A DNA stretch of 64,000 nt. It comes from Bacteroidales bacterium (GTDB taxonomy: Bacteria; Bacteroidota; Bacteroidia; Bacteroidales; UBA932). The translations under genes and the position numbers were made by a program. This document shows positions 42,147-50,503 of this stretch, in pieces (position 1 is the first letter of the stretch; each line of letters starts with the position of its first letter). A model generated the notes under the pieces. The model was given only the letters and a program-made list of their open reading frames with translations, was not told where the DNA came from and searched no databases. The DNA lies in assembly GCA_017504965.1 (NCBI GenBank), contig JAFVQD010000006.1:248001-312000 (forward strand), written 5' to 3'.

Positions 42147-43092
42147 ACCTGTAGACAGAGAACTTATCCTGTCAGAGCTTACACCTGACAAGTACATCCG
42201 AAACACCCGAAAGGGGGGGAACGAGCTATACGAAGTGACAGCTCAAGACTCACCTTTCACTATGAGGGAGATAGGACGCCTCCGTGAGCTCGCATTCAGA
42301 ATGGCCGGTGGCGGGACCGGAAAAGAGATAGACATCGACGAATACGATGTGGACCACGAAGCTCCCTACAGGCAGCTTATCGTGTGGGATCCCGATGCCC
42401 AGGAGATTATCGGGGGATACAGATATATCCTGTGTAAGGATCTCGACCCGGAGAAGATGGCCACCAAGGAGCTGTTTGAGTTCTCTGAAAAGTTTGAGAA
42501 AGAGTATCTTCCATACACCATAGAGCTTGGTCGGTCGTTCATACAGCCAGCATACCAGGGGACCAGAGGGAGGAGAAAAGGGCTTTTCGCTCTGGACAAC
42601 GTGTGGGACGGACTTGGTGCCCTGATGACCAAATACGATGAGTATAAATATTTCTTTGGCAAGGTCACTATGTATGCCACATACGACTACACAGCCCGAA
42701 ACACACTTCTGTACTTTCTGAACAAATATTTTATCGATTCCGACAAACTGGTCACCCCTATCGAGCCTCTCGACTATGACAATGAGAACCCCTCATACGA
42801 AGAGCTATTCTTCGGGCTTGACTACCCTGAAGCATACAAAGTGCTCCATAAGGCCCTCAAGAGCAGAGGAGAAAACATCCCTCCTCTAATCAACTCCTAT
42901 ATGAACCTGTCACCCACGATGAAGGTGTTCGGGACATCTATAAACAAAGGGTTTGGTGGTGTGGAAGAGACCGGAATTCTGGTTAAGATAGATGATATGT
43001 ACTTCGAAAAGATCGAGAGACACATCACCCCTCTCAAATTGTTCCTGTCATCTATCGCATACAGATTCAGGCCTAATTGGTGGAAGAGATAA
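42130..43092 (+). CDS. GNAT-type N-acyltransferase, GlsB-like (glycine lipid / commendamide synthesis)
   Basis: 320 residues. Acyl-homoserine-lactone-synthase/OlsB-like domain: FTMREIGRLRELAFR, YDVDHEAPYRQLIVWDPDAQEIIGGYR and IELGRSFIQPAYQG, the ELGRxFV-type segment of this family. In Bacteroides GlsB links a 3-hydroxy fatty acid to glycine. The start overlaps the GlsA-like gene by 17 bases; the 3' end overlaps the convergent SPOR gene by 20 bases. Ornithine as acceptor is an alternative, since OlsB is a close relative. Confidence 0.86.
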   Translation: MEPVIKPVDRELILSELTPDKYIRNTRKGGNELYEVTAQDSPFTMREIGRLRELAFRMAGGGTGKEIDIDEYDVDHEAPYRQLIVWDPDAQEIIGGYRYILCKDLDPEKMATKELFEFSEKFEKEYLPYTIELGRSFIQPAYQGTRGRRKGLFALDNVWDGLGALMTKYDEYKYFFGKVTMYATYDYTARNTLLYFLNKYFIDSDKLVTPIEPLDYDNENPSYEELFFGLDYPEAYKVLHKALKSRGENIPPLINSYMNLSPTMKVFGTSINKGFGGVEETGILVKIDDMYFEKIERHITPLKLFLSSIAYRFRPNWWKR

Positions 43093-43549
43093 CCTCTTTC
43101 ACCAGAAAGACTGAAGGGTATTGGGATTTTATCTCATTCAGAAACTTCATCGCCTCAGATTTGGACCTGAAGTTTCCCACTGTCACTTTAAAATATGGAT
43201 TTGAATACCCTCTGAACACAGGTACAGAGGGGTACATTTCCTGAAACTCTGACATTACTTGTTCAGAAACAGCCCTCGCATCTCTCTTATTGTCGAAAAA
43301 TATCCTCAGACGGAACACCGACACATTTCTGGACGGGTTCTTCGCTATATACTCCTGCATAGATTTCTGAAGCGAATCAGATGCCACAACACTGCTGCCA
43401 AGTGACTCAAAAACTGTCTCCTTAATCACATCCGCCTGCGCCAATGAGTCTGAAGATGCCACTACAGTATCTGCAGGCTGCTGTACCTGCCCGTTTGCCG
43501 CCACTACAAACGCCAGCAGCGCACAAAGTGTAACAATAAACTTTCTCAT
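43073..43549 (-). CDS. SPOR-domain periplasmic protein
   Basis: 158 residues. Signal peptide at 1-20 (ending ANGQ), a Ser/Asp/Val-rich linker, then a SPOR-like domain at about 75-155: VFRLRIFFDNKRDARAVSEQ, FRGYSNPYFKVTVGNFRSKS and LNEIKSQYPSVFLVKE. SPOR domains bind denuded peptidoglycan, often at division sites. No catalytic part is attached. Downstream of the LEA_2 lipoprotein gene by four bases. Confidence 0.8.
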   Translation of the reverse strand: MRKFIVTLCALLAFVVAANGQVQQPADTVVASSDSLAQADVIKETVFESLGSSVVASDSLQKSMQEYIAKNPSRNVSVFRLRIFFDNKRDARAVSEQVMSEFQEMYPSVPVFRGYSNPYFKVTVGNFRSKSEAMKFLNEIKSQYPSVFLVKEVISSTN

Positions 43550-43553
43550 ATTA

Positions 43554-44018
43554 TTATTTCTCCAAGCGTTTCAAGAGTGTACTTAATGGGGTATCCTTCA
43601 TCTTATGGGTCTTCTTACCTTTTCCAGCCAAGGTCATCTTACCACTGACGGTAAATTCATTGATATCCCATTTTTTTATATTAAGTCCCATAGATAGCAG
43701 GGACATCGGATCACACAGGGTAACCTCTACCGGCACCTTCACTTCGCTTTCTGACAAAGCGGGGACAGAAACTGTATCCTTGAGGGCTATAGTGGCAAAA
43801 AGGTCCATATCCTTTTTGATGGTTGCCTCCATAAAAGTCAAATCGACAGGGTACTGGGCACCATTTTCCACAGACAAATTAAAGACAATACTGGCTTTTG
43901 TCGAACTCTCCATCCTCACCTCAGAGAGACTAATCTTTTCTATATTAAGCTGCTTGACGGGAGAACAGCTGGATAAAATGGCCAAGCACAACAGTGAAAT
44001 TAAAGTTAATCTTCTCAT
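43554..44018 (-). CDS. LEA_2-type lipoprotein
   Basis: 154 residues from the ATG at 44018. Lipobox LSSC (Cys about 18). The body forms an all-beta domain resembling LEA type 2 / WHy: VRMESSTKASIVFNLSVENG, TFMEATIKKDMDLF and a Lys-rich end. Function not known; likely periplasmic, on the same transcript as the SPOR gene. Confidence 0.65.
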   Translation of the reverse strand: MRRLTLISLLCLAILSSCSPVKQLNIEKISLSEVRMESSTKASIVFNLSVENGAQYPVDLTFMEATIKKDMDLFATIALKDTVSVPALSESEVKVPVEVTLCDPMSLLSMGLNIKKWDINEFTVSGKMTLAGKGKKTHKMKDTPLSTLLKRLEK

Positions 44019-44040
44019 AAAAATCCTCAGTTTTTCATTG

Positions 44041-44048
44041 CAAAGATA
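44041..44048 (-). promoter_or_regulatory. -7 promoter element of the LEA_2/SPOR genes
   Basis: TATCTTTG on the minus strand, 22 bases upstream of the ATG at 44018. It is back-to-back with the miaB promoter at 44068-44075. Confidence 0.6.
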
Positions 44049-44067
44049 CAAAAAGATATAAAAAAGT

Positions 44068-44075
44068 TATCTTTG
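44068..44075 (+). promoter_or_regulatory. -7 promoter element of miaB, five bases from the ATG
   Basis: TATCTTTG followed by CAGAT and the miaB ATG at 44081. The expected transcription start falls on or beside the start codon. Confidence 0.6.
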
Positions 44076-44080
44076 CAGAT

Positions 44081-45412
44081 ATGAATAAGGTATTTATTGA
44101 AACATACGGCTGTCAGATGAACGTATACGACAGCGAACTGGTAATATCGATCCTTCAGAAGGAGGGTTGGCAGTTGTGCGATTCCATAGAGAGTGCCGAT
44201 ATGATACTTGTCAATACCTGCTCTATCAGAGATAACGCGGAGCAGAGGGTCTGGGGAAGACTGGACCACTTCCTCCAGCAGAAGAGGAAGAGGGGGGAAC
44301 TTATCGTAGGTGTCCTTGGGTGTATGGCTGAAAGGGTAAAGGAGAAACTTCTGGAGCACCCGGTAGTCAATATCGTGGCAGGTCCCGACACATACAGAAA
44401 ACTTCCAGAGATGATCAGAGACCTCCAGTCAGAGCCCAAACAGATGGACATCCGGCTATCAAGACACGAGACATACGCCGACATTACCCCTGTCAGGACA
44501 GACAAGAACGGAGTGAGCGCTTACATATCGATAATGAGGGGATGCAACAATATGTGTACCTACTGCATCGTCCCATATGTGAGGGGATCCGAGAGGAGCC
44601 GCGACCCCCACTCCATCGTAAAAGAGGCGAGAGATCTCTTCGAGAGTGGATACCGCGAAGTCAATCTTCTGGGTCAAAATGTAGACTCATACCTCTGGGT
44701 AGATCCAGAGAACCCCACAGAGACCACCGACTTCGCCCAACTCATCGAGCTTGTAGCCCTCATCGACCCTAAGCTCAGAGTCCGCTTCTCCACATCCCAC
44801 CCTAAAGATATGGGCAATGGAGTCCTCTACTCAATGGCTATGTACCCCAACATCTGCACACATATCCACCTCCCGGTACAGTCTGGAAGCGACAGGATGC
44901 TTGAGAAGATGAACCGCAAATATGACAGGGCAAAGTATATGGAGAGGATCCACAAAATCAGGGAGATCATCCCCGATGCAGCCATCACCACAGATATCAT
45001 AGCAGGTTACTGCTCTGAGACACTGGAGGACCACCAGCAGACACTATCTCTGATGGAGGAGGTAAGATACGACTACGCATTTATGTTCCAGTACTCTATG
45101 CGACCCAACACCTATGCTGCCCGCCACTTCGAAGATGATGTTCCTCTACAGGAGAAGACCCGCCGTCTCAATGAGATCATCGAACTTCAGAACAAACACT
45201 CATTTGAGAGCAATAAGAAAGATGTTGGCAAAATATTTGAAGTGCTGATCGAGGGGACCTCCAAAAAGAACAAAGATGAACTCTTCGGCAGGACCCCGGG
45301 AAACAAAGTATGCGTATTTCCTGCCCTCGGCCACAAAGCGGGAGAGTATGTACACGTAAAAGTAACCGGCTGTACATCAGCCACATTATTAAGTGAAATT
45401 GTAGAACAATAA
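44081..45412 (+). CDS. miaB: tRNA-2-methylthio-N6-dimethylallyladenosine synthase
   Basis: 443 residues. Radical-SAM methylthiotransferase modifying A37 of tRNAs that read UNN codons. The UPF0004 domain carries three Cys (ETYGCQMNVYD, NTCSIRDNAEQR, VLGCMAER), the radical-SAM motif is RGCNNMCTYCIVPYVRG, and a TRAM domain ends the protein. Signatures separate it from the ribosomal RimO. Followed 13 bases later by an osmC-like gene. Confidence 0.96.
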   Translation: MNKVFIETYGCQMNVYDSELVISILQKEGWQLCDSIESADMILVNTCSIRDNAEQRVWGRLDHFLQQKRKRGELIVGVLGCMAERVKEKLLEHPVVNIVAGPDTYRKLPEMIRDLQSEPKQMDIRLSRHETYADITPVRTDKNGVSAYISIMRGCNNMCTYCIVPYVRGSERSRDPHSIVKEARDLFESGYREVNLLGQNVDSYLWVDPENPTETTDFAQLIELVALIDPKLRVRFSTSHPKDMGNGVLYSMAMYPNICTHIHLPVQSGSDRMLEKMNRKYDRAKYMERIHKIREIIPDAAITTDIIAGYCSETLEDHQQTLSLMEEVRYDYAFMFQYSMRPNTYAARHFEDDVPLQEKTRRLNEIIELQNKHSFESNKKDVGKIFEVLIEGTSKKNKDELFGRTPGNKVCVFPALGHKAGEYVHVKVTGCTSATLLSEIVEQ

Positions 45413-45425
45413 AAATTTGACGACT

Positions 45426-45836
45426 ATGACAAAAATGAGAACACAGTATCTCGGCAACCTTCGCACTGAGATAGAGCATATCCAATCGGGAAACAAAATC
45501 ATCACAGACGCACCTCTTGACAACAATGGCAAAGGCGAATTCTTCTCCCCTACCGATATGTTTTCATCATCACTCGGCAGCTGTATGCTCACCATTATCG
45601 GCATAGCTGCCAACACCCACGGCTTCTCTATCGACGGCACTACACTCGAAATAGAGAAAGTGATGGCTGCCAATCCCCGCAGAGTGGCTGAAATCAAAAT
45701 CGATGTTCACTTCCCAAAAGGGGCCAACTATACTGACAAACAGAAAAGAATCATCGAAGCTGCAGCCAAGACCTGCCCTGTAGCAAACAGTCTGCATCCC
45801 GATGTAATCAAAAACATAACATATATTTATGAATAG
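45426..45836 (+). CDS. OsmC/Ohr-family peroxiredoxin-like protein
   Basis: 136 residues from the ATG at 45426 (TTG at 45417 is a less likely start). The two reactive cysteines of the family are in SLGSCMLTI and AKTCPVANSL. Small cytoplasmic thiol peroxidases of this group reduce organic hydroperoxides; YhfA-like members have unknown substrates. Overlaps the next gene by eight bases. Confidence 0.9.
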   Translation: MTKMRTQYLGNLRTEIEHIQSGNKIITDAPLDNNGKGEFFSPTDMFSSSLGSCMLTIIGIAANTHGFSIDGTTLEIEKVMAANPRRVAEIKIDVHFPKGANYTDKQKRIIEAAAKTCPVANSLHPDVIKNITYIYE

Positions 45837-46833
45837 ACTATTTATATTTTTTTCAGCACTGGCTATTGCTTTCTCATTAACATCTTGTAACAACAGAGTA
45901 AAGCCTGATGAGAATGAATCATACCCTCTCGCCATCCTTATCAATGAGGGTGGTTACCACACCCCTATCGATATGATAGGATACAATGAAGATGCTCTCG
46001 AACTGGAGGGGACATCGATGTCAGGGGCCAATGAGATGCCACCTATGGGTGAATTTCACGGCATATTTATGGACAACGCCGGGAACGGATACCCTCTGCT
46101 CTCAAACTATGATATGATGCCTGTTATAGATATGAGCAGATTCAAAGTCACTGAAAACAACATCCTGACCGATCTGTCAAATCCTGTCGCTATGACTCTG
46201 GCAGGGTCCAATATGTATGTTCTGAATGACCCTGATACATCTGCCTATATCTCAGTCTACTCCACTATCGCCGGCTATAAACTTATCGCCAAAGTACCTG
46301 TTTCAAATGGTGGTTCAGCTCTATATGTCGACAATGACTTTATGTATGTCGCCGGTAAAACCGGTATTGAGATCTACGGACACACTACCCACAAACTTGA
46401 GAAAAATGTAGTGACACCGGCAGAGCCCAAATACTTTATGGTTACCAACCTATCGTATATCACAGTCTCTTGTCCAGGTTACGGTCTATGCACATTTGAC
46501 ATCCCTACACAGACTATATCCGACTCCATAGAGGTACCTGTAGGGCCAAGTGGACAGATGTACATCGGCAAGGATATAAACGACATCCTTACATTCACAG
46601 ACACCGAAGTGTGTCTTACCAACATCACCTCCAGATCACATCAGATTATCTACACAGGTAAAGGGATCACCGGTGTGGGCAGATCGGCCAACAGCAAATA
46701 CACCTATATCGCTGTGGACGGAGGCACCAAACACCTCGTATATAATGACAAGCGGGAGAAACTGTCTGAATTCAGCACCCCCGCAGGTTCATATAACTAT
46801 ATCTTTACAAAAAGGATAATATATAACGACTAA
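45829..46833 (+). CDS. Lipoprotein with beta-propeller-like repeats, function unknown
   Basis: 334 residues. Lipobox LTSC (Cys about 20). The rest is all-beta with repeated blade-like units ([51 protein letters not shown]), similar in layout to the BtuG-like protein at 37967-39046 but with little exact identity. Probably periplasmic or on the surface. It starts inside the osmC-like gene and its stop overlaps the convergent cysS stop by four bases (CTAA). Confidence 0.7.
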   Translation: MNRLFIFFSALAIAFSLTSCNNRVKPDENESYPLAILINEGGYHTPIDMIGYNEDALELEGTSMSGANEMPPMGEFHGIFMDNAGNGYPLLSNYDMMPVIDMSRFKVTENNILTDLSNPVAMTLAGSNMYVLNDPDTSAYISVYSTIAGYKLIAKVPVSNGGSALYVDNDFMYVAGKTGIEIYGHTTHKLEKNVVTPAEPKYFMVTNLSYITVSCPGYGLCTFDIPTQTISDSIEVPVGPSGQMYIGKDINDILTFTDTEVCLTNITSRSHQIIYTGKGITGVGRSANSKYTYIAVDGGTKHLVYNDKREKLSEFSTPAGSYNYIFTKRIIYND

Positions 46834-48302
46834 AGAGTCCACTCAACTCCGTCTTTGGTGTCCTTAATCTGGACACCCAAGGCTTTGAGTTTATCACGGA
46901 TAAGATCACTGGTAGCAAAGTCCTTATTGGATTTTGCTACTTTTCTTACCTCCAGTATCATCTCTACGAGACCCCCTACCAGCTCCTCTGAGCCGTTTCC
47001 TGCAGACTCATCGACCAAACCCAGCACATCAGGGATAAATTTGAGGAACAACTCATCCAGAAGAGCCTTATCATTTGCATTTATCGCACTCTGGCCATCT
47101 TTTACCTGATTTATAATCCTTACAGCATCAAAAAGGTGTGACAAAGCTATAGGGGTATTTATATCGTCACAGATCGCTGTGAAAACATCATCATAGATCT
47201 TTCTGATCTCTTTATTATCCTCAGAGCCACCTTTAACCTGAAGAGACTTGACATCCTTAGCAGCCTGCATAATACGCTTGAGGCCCTTCTCTGCTGCCTG
47301 AAGTGCATCGTTACTGAAATCAAGTGTGCTGCGATAGTGTGCCTGAAGGATGAAGAATCTGATGGTCATAGGGGAGTATGGCTGTACCAGGATATTGTGT
47401 TTCCCGGTGAACAGCTCCTCCAGAGTGATGAAGTTGCCGTATGATTTTCCCATCTTTTTACCTTCGATAGTAATCATATTGTTATGCATCCAATATCTCA
47501 CTCCCCCTTTTCCTCTGGATGCCTTGTTCTGTGCCAACTCACATTCGTGGTGAGGGAACAGAAGGTCCATACCTCCACCGTGGATATCAAACTCCTCTCC
47601 AAGATATTTGGCACTCATAGCCGAACACTCCAGATGCCATCCGGGGAAACCTTCACTCCAAGGTGATGGCCATTTCATAATGTGCTCCGGAGCAGCCTTT
47701 TTCCAAAGTGCAAAATCGAGAGGTGATCTCTTGTCGCTCTGGCCGTCAAGTTCACGGGTATTCGAGATCATATCATCAAGCACCCTGCCAGAGAGTTCTC
47801 CATAATTATGTTTCTCGTGGAAAGCCCTCACATCGAAATATACAGAGCCGTTGCTCTCATAAGCAAAGCCTGCATCAAATATCTTCTGTACAAGTGCTAT
47901 CTGCTCTATGATGTGACCGGAAGCACGAGGCTCAATACTTGGAGGACAAGTATTGAGCTTCCTCATAGCCTCCTGATATCTCAAAGTGTACTCCTGTGCC
48001 ACCTCCATAGGCTCCAGGGACTCCAGTTTCGCTTTCTTGGCGATCTTGTCCTCCCCTTCGTCAGCATCGTGCTCCAGGTGTCCCACATCTGTAATATTCC
48101 TCACATATCTTACTTTATATCCCATATAACGGAACATCCTCACCAGAACATCATAAGTAACGCCTGGGCGTGCGTGCCCCAAATGGGCATCTCCATACAC
48201 AGTAGGGCCACAAACATATATGCCCACCATACCTGGGGTAACCGGTTTGAAAATCTCTTTCCTTCTCGATAATGTATTATAAAGTAAAATTTCTCTCTCC
48301 AT
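46830..48302 (-). CDS. cysS: Cysteinyl-tRNA synthetase
   Basis: 490 residues, class I synthetase. HIGH appears as HLGH in [14 protein letters not shown] and KMSKS as KKMGKS. Zinc ligands are visible in [18 protein letters not shown] and FPHHECELA. It charges tRNA-Cys. The promoter region carries an inverted repeat (48319-48345). It lies 53 bases downstream of ssb. Confidence 0.97.
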   Translation of the reverse strand: MEREILLYNTLSRRKEIFKPVTPGMVGIYVCGPTVYGDAHLGHARPGVTYDVLVRMFRYMGYKVRYVRNITDVGHLEHDADEGEDKIAKKAKLESLEPMEVAQEYTLRYQEAMRKLNTCPPSIEPRASGHIIEQIALVQKIFDAGFAYESNGSVYFDVRAFHEKHNYGELSGRVLDDMISNTRELDGQSDKRSPLDFALWKKAAPEHIMKWPSPWSEGFPGWHLECSAMSAKYLGEEFDIHGGGMDLLFPHHECELAQNKASRGKGGVRYWMHNNMITIEGKKMGKSYGNFITLEELFTGKHNILVQPYSPMTIRFFILQAHYRSTLDFSNDALQAAEKGLKRIMQAAKDVKSLQVKGGSEDNKEIRKIYDDVFTAICDDINTPIALSHLFDAVRIINQVKDGQSAINANDKALLDELFLKFIPDVLGLVDESAGNGSEELVGGLVEMILEVRKVAKSNKDFATSDLIRDKLKALGVQIKDTKDGVEWTL

Positions 48303-48318
48303 AATGATATAATTAAGG

Positions 48319-48345
48319 TGACAAAGTTACCTCTTTTTTTGTCAC
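48319..48345 (-). promoter_or_regulatory. Inverted repeat over the cysS promoter
   Basis: GTGACAAA and TTTGTCAC are perfect 8-bp arms 11 bases apart. The arm at 48319-48326 overlaps the -7 box TAACTTTG (48322-48329), so a bound regulator would block transcription. No T tract follows on either strand, arguing against a simple terminator. Confidence 0.45.
48322..48329 (-). promoter_or_regulatory. -7 promoter element of cysS
   Basis: TAACTTTG on the minus strand, 19 bases upstream of the cysS ATG, embedded in the inverted repeat. Confidence 0.6.
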
Positions 48346-48355
48346 TTCTGCAAAT

Positions 48356-48700
48356 TTACATCTGCATATCGGCCGGATCTTCTATCTTCAATCTGTTTGA
48401 CAACACTTCGGTAAAGTATTTGTCTTCACCTTCTGAGTTTGTGTACTTGACATTTCTGATGCGTCCCCATACCGAAAGGCAGCTTCCCTTCTTTATCTCA
48501 TTGAAGTCCGGCATCCCTTTCCCTGCCCACGCGACAATATTGTGCCAGGTCGTCTCCTCTTTAAGGGTGCCGTTTCTGTCTTTGAACCTCTCATTCGTGG
48601 CCAGAGAGAATTTGATCACTTTGGTTCCACCTACTTCGTTAATTTTCGGAGCTGTCCCTACGTGTCCTCGCAGCTCGATTCTGTTAAATGATATCTCCAT
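48356..48700 (-). CDS. ssb: Single-stranded DNA-binding protein
   Basis: 114 residues from the ATG at 48700. OB-fold sequence NRIELRGHVGTAPKI, VIKFSLATNERFKD, WHNIVAWAGKG and GSCLSVWGRIRNVKY. It lacks the long linker and the acidic DDDLPF-type tip by which standard SSB recruits repair proteins (it ends EDPADMQM), so it may be a secondary SSB. The frame to 48727 adds an unlikely start. Confidence 0.9.
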   Translation of the reverse strand: MEISFNRIELRGHVGTAPKINEVGGTKVIKFSLATNERFKDRNGTLKEETTWHNIVAWAGKGMPDFNEIKKGSCLSVWGRIRNVKYTNSEGEDKYFTEVLSNRLKIEDPADMQM

Positions 48701-48781
48701 AATTTTTGGTTTTTGAATTCGCCACAAAGGGACAAAGAATTTTTCAGGCCAGTAAGTCTCTACACGTATATAGCCGTATAA

Positions 48782-48789
48782 TACTTTTG
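48782..48789 (+). promoter_or_regulatory. Candidate -7 promoter element of the zinc-ribbon gene
   Basis: TACTTTTG on the plus strand, 93 bases before the ATG at 48883. A second weak match (TAACTTTC at 48869-48876) is closer to the gene. Confidence 0.35.
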
Positions 48790-48882
48790 GAGAATTTTAA
48801 AATTAAGTTTTTAAACTACAACAGAGTGAATATTTACGTTTCTGCACCACATTCAGTGTTGGATACCATAACTTTCGGCAAT

Positions 48883-49233
48883 ATGAAATCTAATCCCAAA
48901 AGATACTGTCTGGAGTGCGGTAAGATTCTCCACGGAAGAAGTGACAAGAAGTTCTGCAACGACATATGTCGCTCAGCCTATGCAAACAAAAGATATAAGA
49001 CCACACATAGTGAGATCTTCAGAATACACCGGATCCTTCTGCGCAACCACCATCTGTTGGAGGAGTACCTTCAGAACGGCTTCTCCCAGATATCGGTCCG
49101 AGAACTGTATCTAAGAGGATTTAATTTTGATTACTTCACATCCATTCACACCAAAAGCTGCAGGCATATCGAAATATTCTGTTTTGACATCCGCTATATC
49201 ATACTGGATAATGATGTAAAAATCTGGAGATAG
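48883..49233 (+). CDS. Small zinc-ribbon protein of unknown function
   Basis: 116 residues from the ATG at 48883. The N-terminus has Cys pairs RYCLECGKILHG and KFCNDICRSAYAN, a treble-clef/zinc-ribbon pattern, followed by a basic helical part (HRILLRNHHLLEEYL) and a beta-strand tail (IEIFCFDIRYIILDNDVKIW). Similar small proteins occur widely in Bacteroidetes without known function; nucleic-acid binding is plausible. A longer in-frame start at 48706 has no coding character. Confidence 0.7.
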   Translation: MKSNPKRYCLECGKILHGRSDKKFCNDICRSAYANKRYKTTHSEIFRIHRILLRNHHLLEEYLQNGFSQISVRELYLRGFNFDYFTSIHTKSCRHIEIFCFDIRYIILDNDVKIWR

Positions 49234-49235
49234 TA

Positions 49236-49340
49236 TTCCGCGAAGCGGAGTCCTCATCAGAGGACCGGCTGGAGTCCCAGGATTGGGCCTCCGGCATTCC
49301 TTCTCTTGCCCCCTTTAGAGCAAGCTCTAGGGGCAGAGAA
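49236..49340. repeat. Tandem array of four hairpins
   Basis: Four stems follow one another between the zinc-ribbon gene and the tRNA genes: CCGC-GAA-GCGG (49236-49250), GTCCTC-ATCA-GAGGAC (49250-49265), a bulged stem CCGG...CCCA-GGAT-TGGG...CCGG (49265-49294) and a long stem with TTCTCT/AGAGAA base and TTAGAGC/GCTCTAG top (49301-49340). No T run follows on either strand. A structured RNA or repetitive element is possible. Confidence 0.5.
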
Positions 49341-49373
49341 AACAAAACCCCCGCAAACAAAGTTTGCAGGGGC
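49338..49373 (-). terminator. Rho-independent terminator of the tRNA genes
   Basis: On the minus strand CCCCTGCAAAC pairs with GTTTGCGGGGG around TTT, followed by TTTTGTTTTC. It ends transcription coming from tRNA-Gln and tRNA-Met. Confidence 0.82.
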
Positions 49374-49382
49374 TACTTCCAG

Positions 49383-49456
49383 TAGCGAGGCCCAGGATTG
49401 AACTGGGGACCTCATGATTATGAATCATGCGCTCTAACCAACTGAGCTACCTCGCC
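49383..49456 (-). tRNA. tRNA-Met (anticodon CAT)
   Basis: 74 bases. Acceptor GGCGAGG/CCTCGCT (first pair G-U), D arm GCTCAGTTGGTTAGAGC, anticodon stem CATGA/TCATG with loop TTCATAA, T arm CCCAG-TTCAATC-CTGGG, discriminator A. The CAT anticodon and sequence suit elongator Met; a lysidine-modified tRNA-Ile is less likely. CCA not encoded. Confidence 0.9.
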
Positions 49457-49479
49457 AACAAATTATGTTTTAATTTAAG

Positions 49480-49550
49480 TTGAGATACCAGGAGTCGAAC
49501 CTAGATTTACAGAGCCAGAATCTGTCGTGCTGCCATTACACCATATCTCA
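49480..49550 (-). tRNA. tRNA-Gln (anticodon CTG)
   Basis: 71 bases. Acceptor TGAGATA/TATCTCA, anticodon stem ACAGA/TCTGT with loop TTCTGGC and anticodon CTG, T arm CTAGG-TTCGACT-CCTGG with a U-G/A mismatch region, discriminator A. It lies 23 bases upstream of tRNA-Met on the same strand. Confidence 0.9.
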
Positions 49551-49576
49551 ATAGACGTCCCTTTGATAAGGGAGTG

Positions 49577-49584
49577 CAAAGGTA
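49577..49584 (-). promoter_or_regulatory. -7 promoter element of tRNA-Gln/tRNA-Met
   Basis: TACCTTTG on the minus strand with TTTG at 49603-49606, spacer 18. Transcription would begin about 20 bases before tRNA-Gln. The promoter lies close to the ispF stop. Confidence 0.7.
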
Positions 49585-49614
49585 GGAATATTTTATAAAA
49601 AACAAAAAGTTTAT

Positions 49615-50094
49615 CTAATTTTTTAACAATATTACACTTGCCCAGACCTCAATTCCCTCTTCACGCCCTACAAAACCGAGTCTTTCGGTGGTGGTCGCCT
49701 TGACAGAAACCCTCTCTACATCCACTTTCATAATAGAGGAGAGGACCTCCCTCATCCTGAGAAGATGTGGTGCCATCTTGGGTTTCTGAGCAGCAATAGT
49801 GATGTCGGCGTTGCCAAGAAGGTACCCCCTCTCCCAGACAAGCTCCATAACTCTGGCAAGAAGTATCTTGCTGTCTATCCCCTTAAATTCGGAAGATGTA
49901 TCGGGGAAGTGCTTTCCTATATCTCCCAGGGCCAGGGCACCCAGAAGGGCATCACACAATGCGTGGATGGCCACATCGCCATCCGAATGGGCTATACACC
50001 CCTTGGTATGCTCCAGTTCGACACCTCCGATAAAGAGCTTTAACCCCTCTCCAAGTGCGTGTACATCATATCCGTGTCCTATTCTTATATCCAT
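49615..50094 (-). CDS. ispF: 2-C-methyl-D-erythritol 2,4-cyclodiphosphate synthase
   Basis: 159 residues from the ATG at 50094 ([17 protein letters not shown]). Zinc ligands are Asp and His in GYDVHAL, and [18 protein letters not shown] is the family signature; [18 protein letters not shown] closes the fold. It forms the cyclic diphosphate in the MEP pathway, complementing dxr at 31149-32300. Divergent from the mutL run. Confidence 0.96.
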   Translation of the reverse strand: MDIRIGHGYDVHALGEGLKLFIGGVELEHTKGCIAHSDGDVAIHALCDALLGALALGDIGKHFPDTSSEFKGIDSKILLARVMELVWERGYLLGNADITIAAQKPKMAPHLLRMREVLSSIMKVDVERVSVKATTTERLGFVGREEGIEVWASVILLKN

Positions 50095-50112
50095 ATCGAC
50101 TCTATTATAGGG

Positions 50113-50120
50113 CAAAAATA
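50113..50120 (-). promoter_or_regulatory. -7 promoter element of ispF
   Basis: TATTTTTG on the minus strand, 18 bases upstream of the ispF ATG. Confidence 0.5.
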
Positions 50121-50131
50121 GTAAAATTTGT

Positions 50132-50139
50132 TATCTTTG
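50132..50139 (+). promoter_or_regulatory. -7 promoter element of the mutL gene cluster
   Basis: TATCTTTG, 30 bases before the ATG at 50170. Back-to-back with the ispF promoter. Confidence 0.65.
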
Positions 50140-50169
50140 TATGTTAAACTCTACTTAAGAAGCAATATT

Positions 50170-50502
50170 ATGGGACTACGAATCAGTTTTTTTAAAACTC
50201 CTAAACACAGGGTTTTCAACTATACACCCATCTATTATGATGAGAGAAAGGAACGTATGCAGGAGCGTCTGGATGCCATAGAGAAAGAGAAGGCAGAAAA
50301 AGAGGGTAGAGAGTGGAAGAACGAACGTTATGTTCCGGGACGCAATATCCGCGGCAAGATGCGAGACAATATGGAGAAGAACAAACGTCACTCTATGTCT
50401 CCCAGCGTAAGCAAGATAGTCGGTCTGGTTTCTTTGGTCGTACTCTTCGTCCTCATTTACTATTTTGCCAACTATTTCGGTTGGTTTATGAATGTACTGT
50501 AA
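50170..50502 (+). CDS. Conserved small membrane protein of unknown function
   Basis: 110 residues from the ATG at 50170; an earlier TTG start would lie inside the promoter. The N-terminus KTPKHRVFNYTPIYYDERKE is followed by a highly charged helix and one transmembrane segment near the C-terminus (VGLVSLVVLFVLIYYFANYF). Proteins of this layout occur upstream of mutL in other Bacteroidales. Its stop is one base before mutL. Confidence 0.75.
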   Translation: MGLRISFFKTPKHRVFNYTPIYYDERKERMQERLDAIEKEKAEKEGREWKNERYVPGRNIRGKMRDNMEKNKRHSMSPSVSKIVGLVSLVVLFVLIYYFANYFGWFMNVL

Positions 50503-50503
50503 T

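Noticed and set aside
47808-48272. 154-codon plus-strand frame opposite cysS
   Set aside because: cysS motifs on the minus strand are complete, so this is a shadow.
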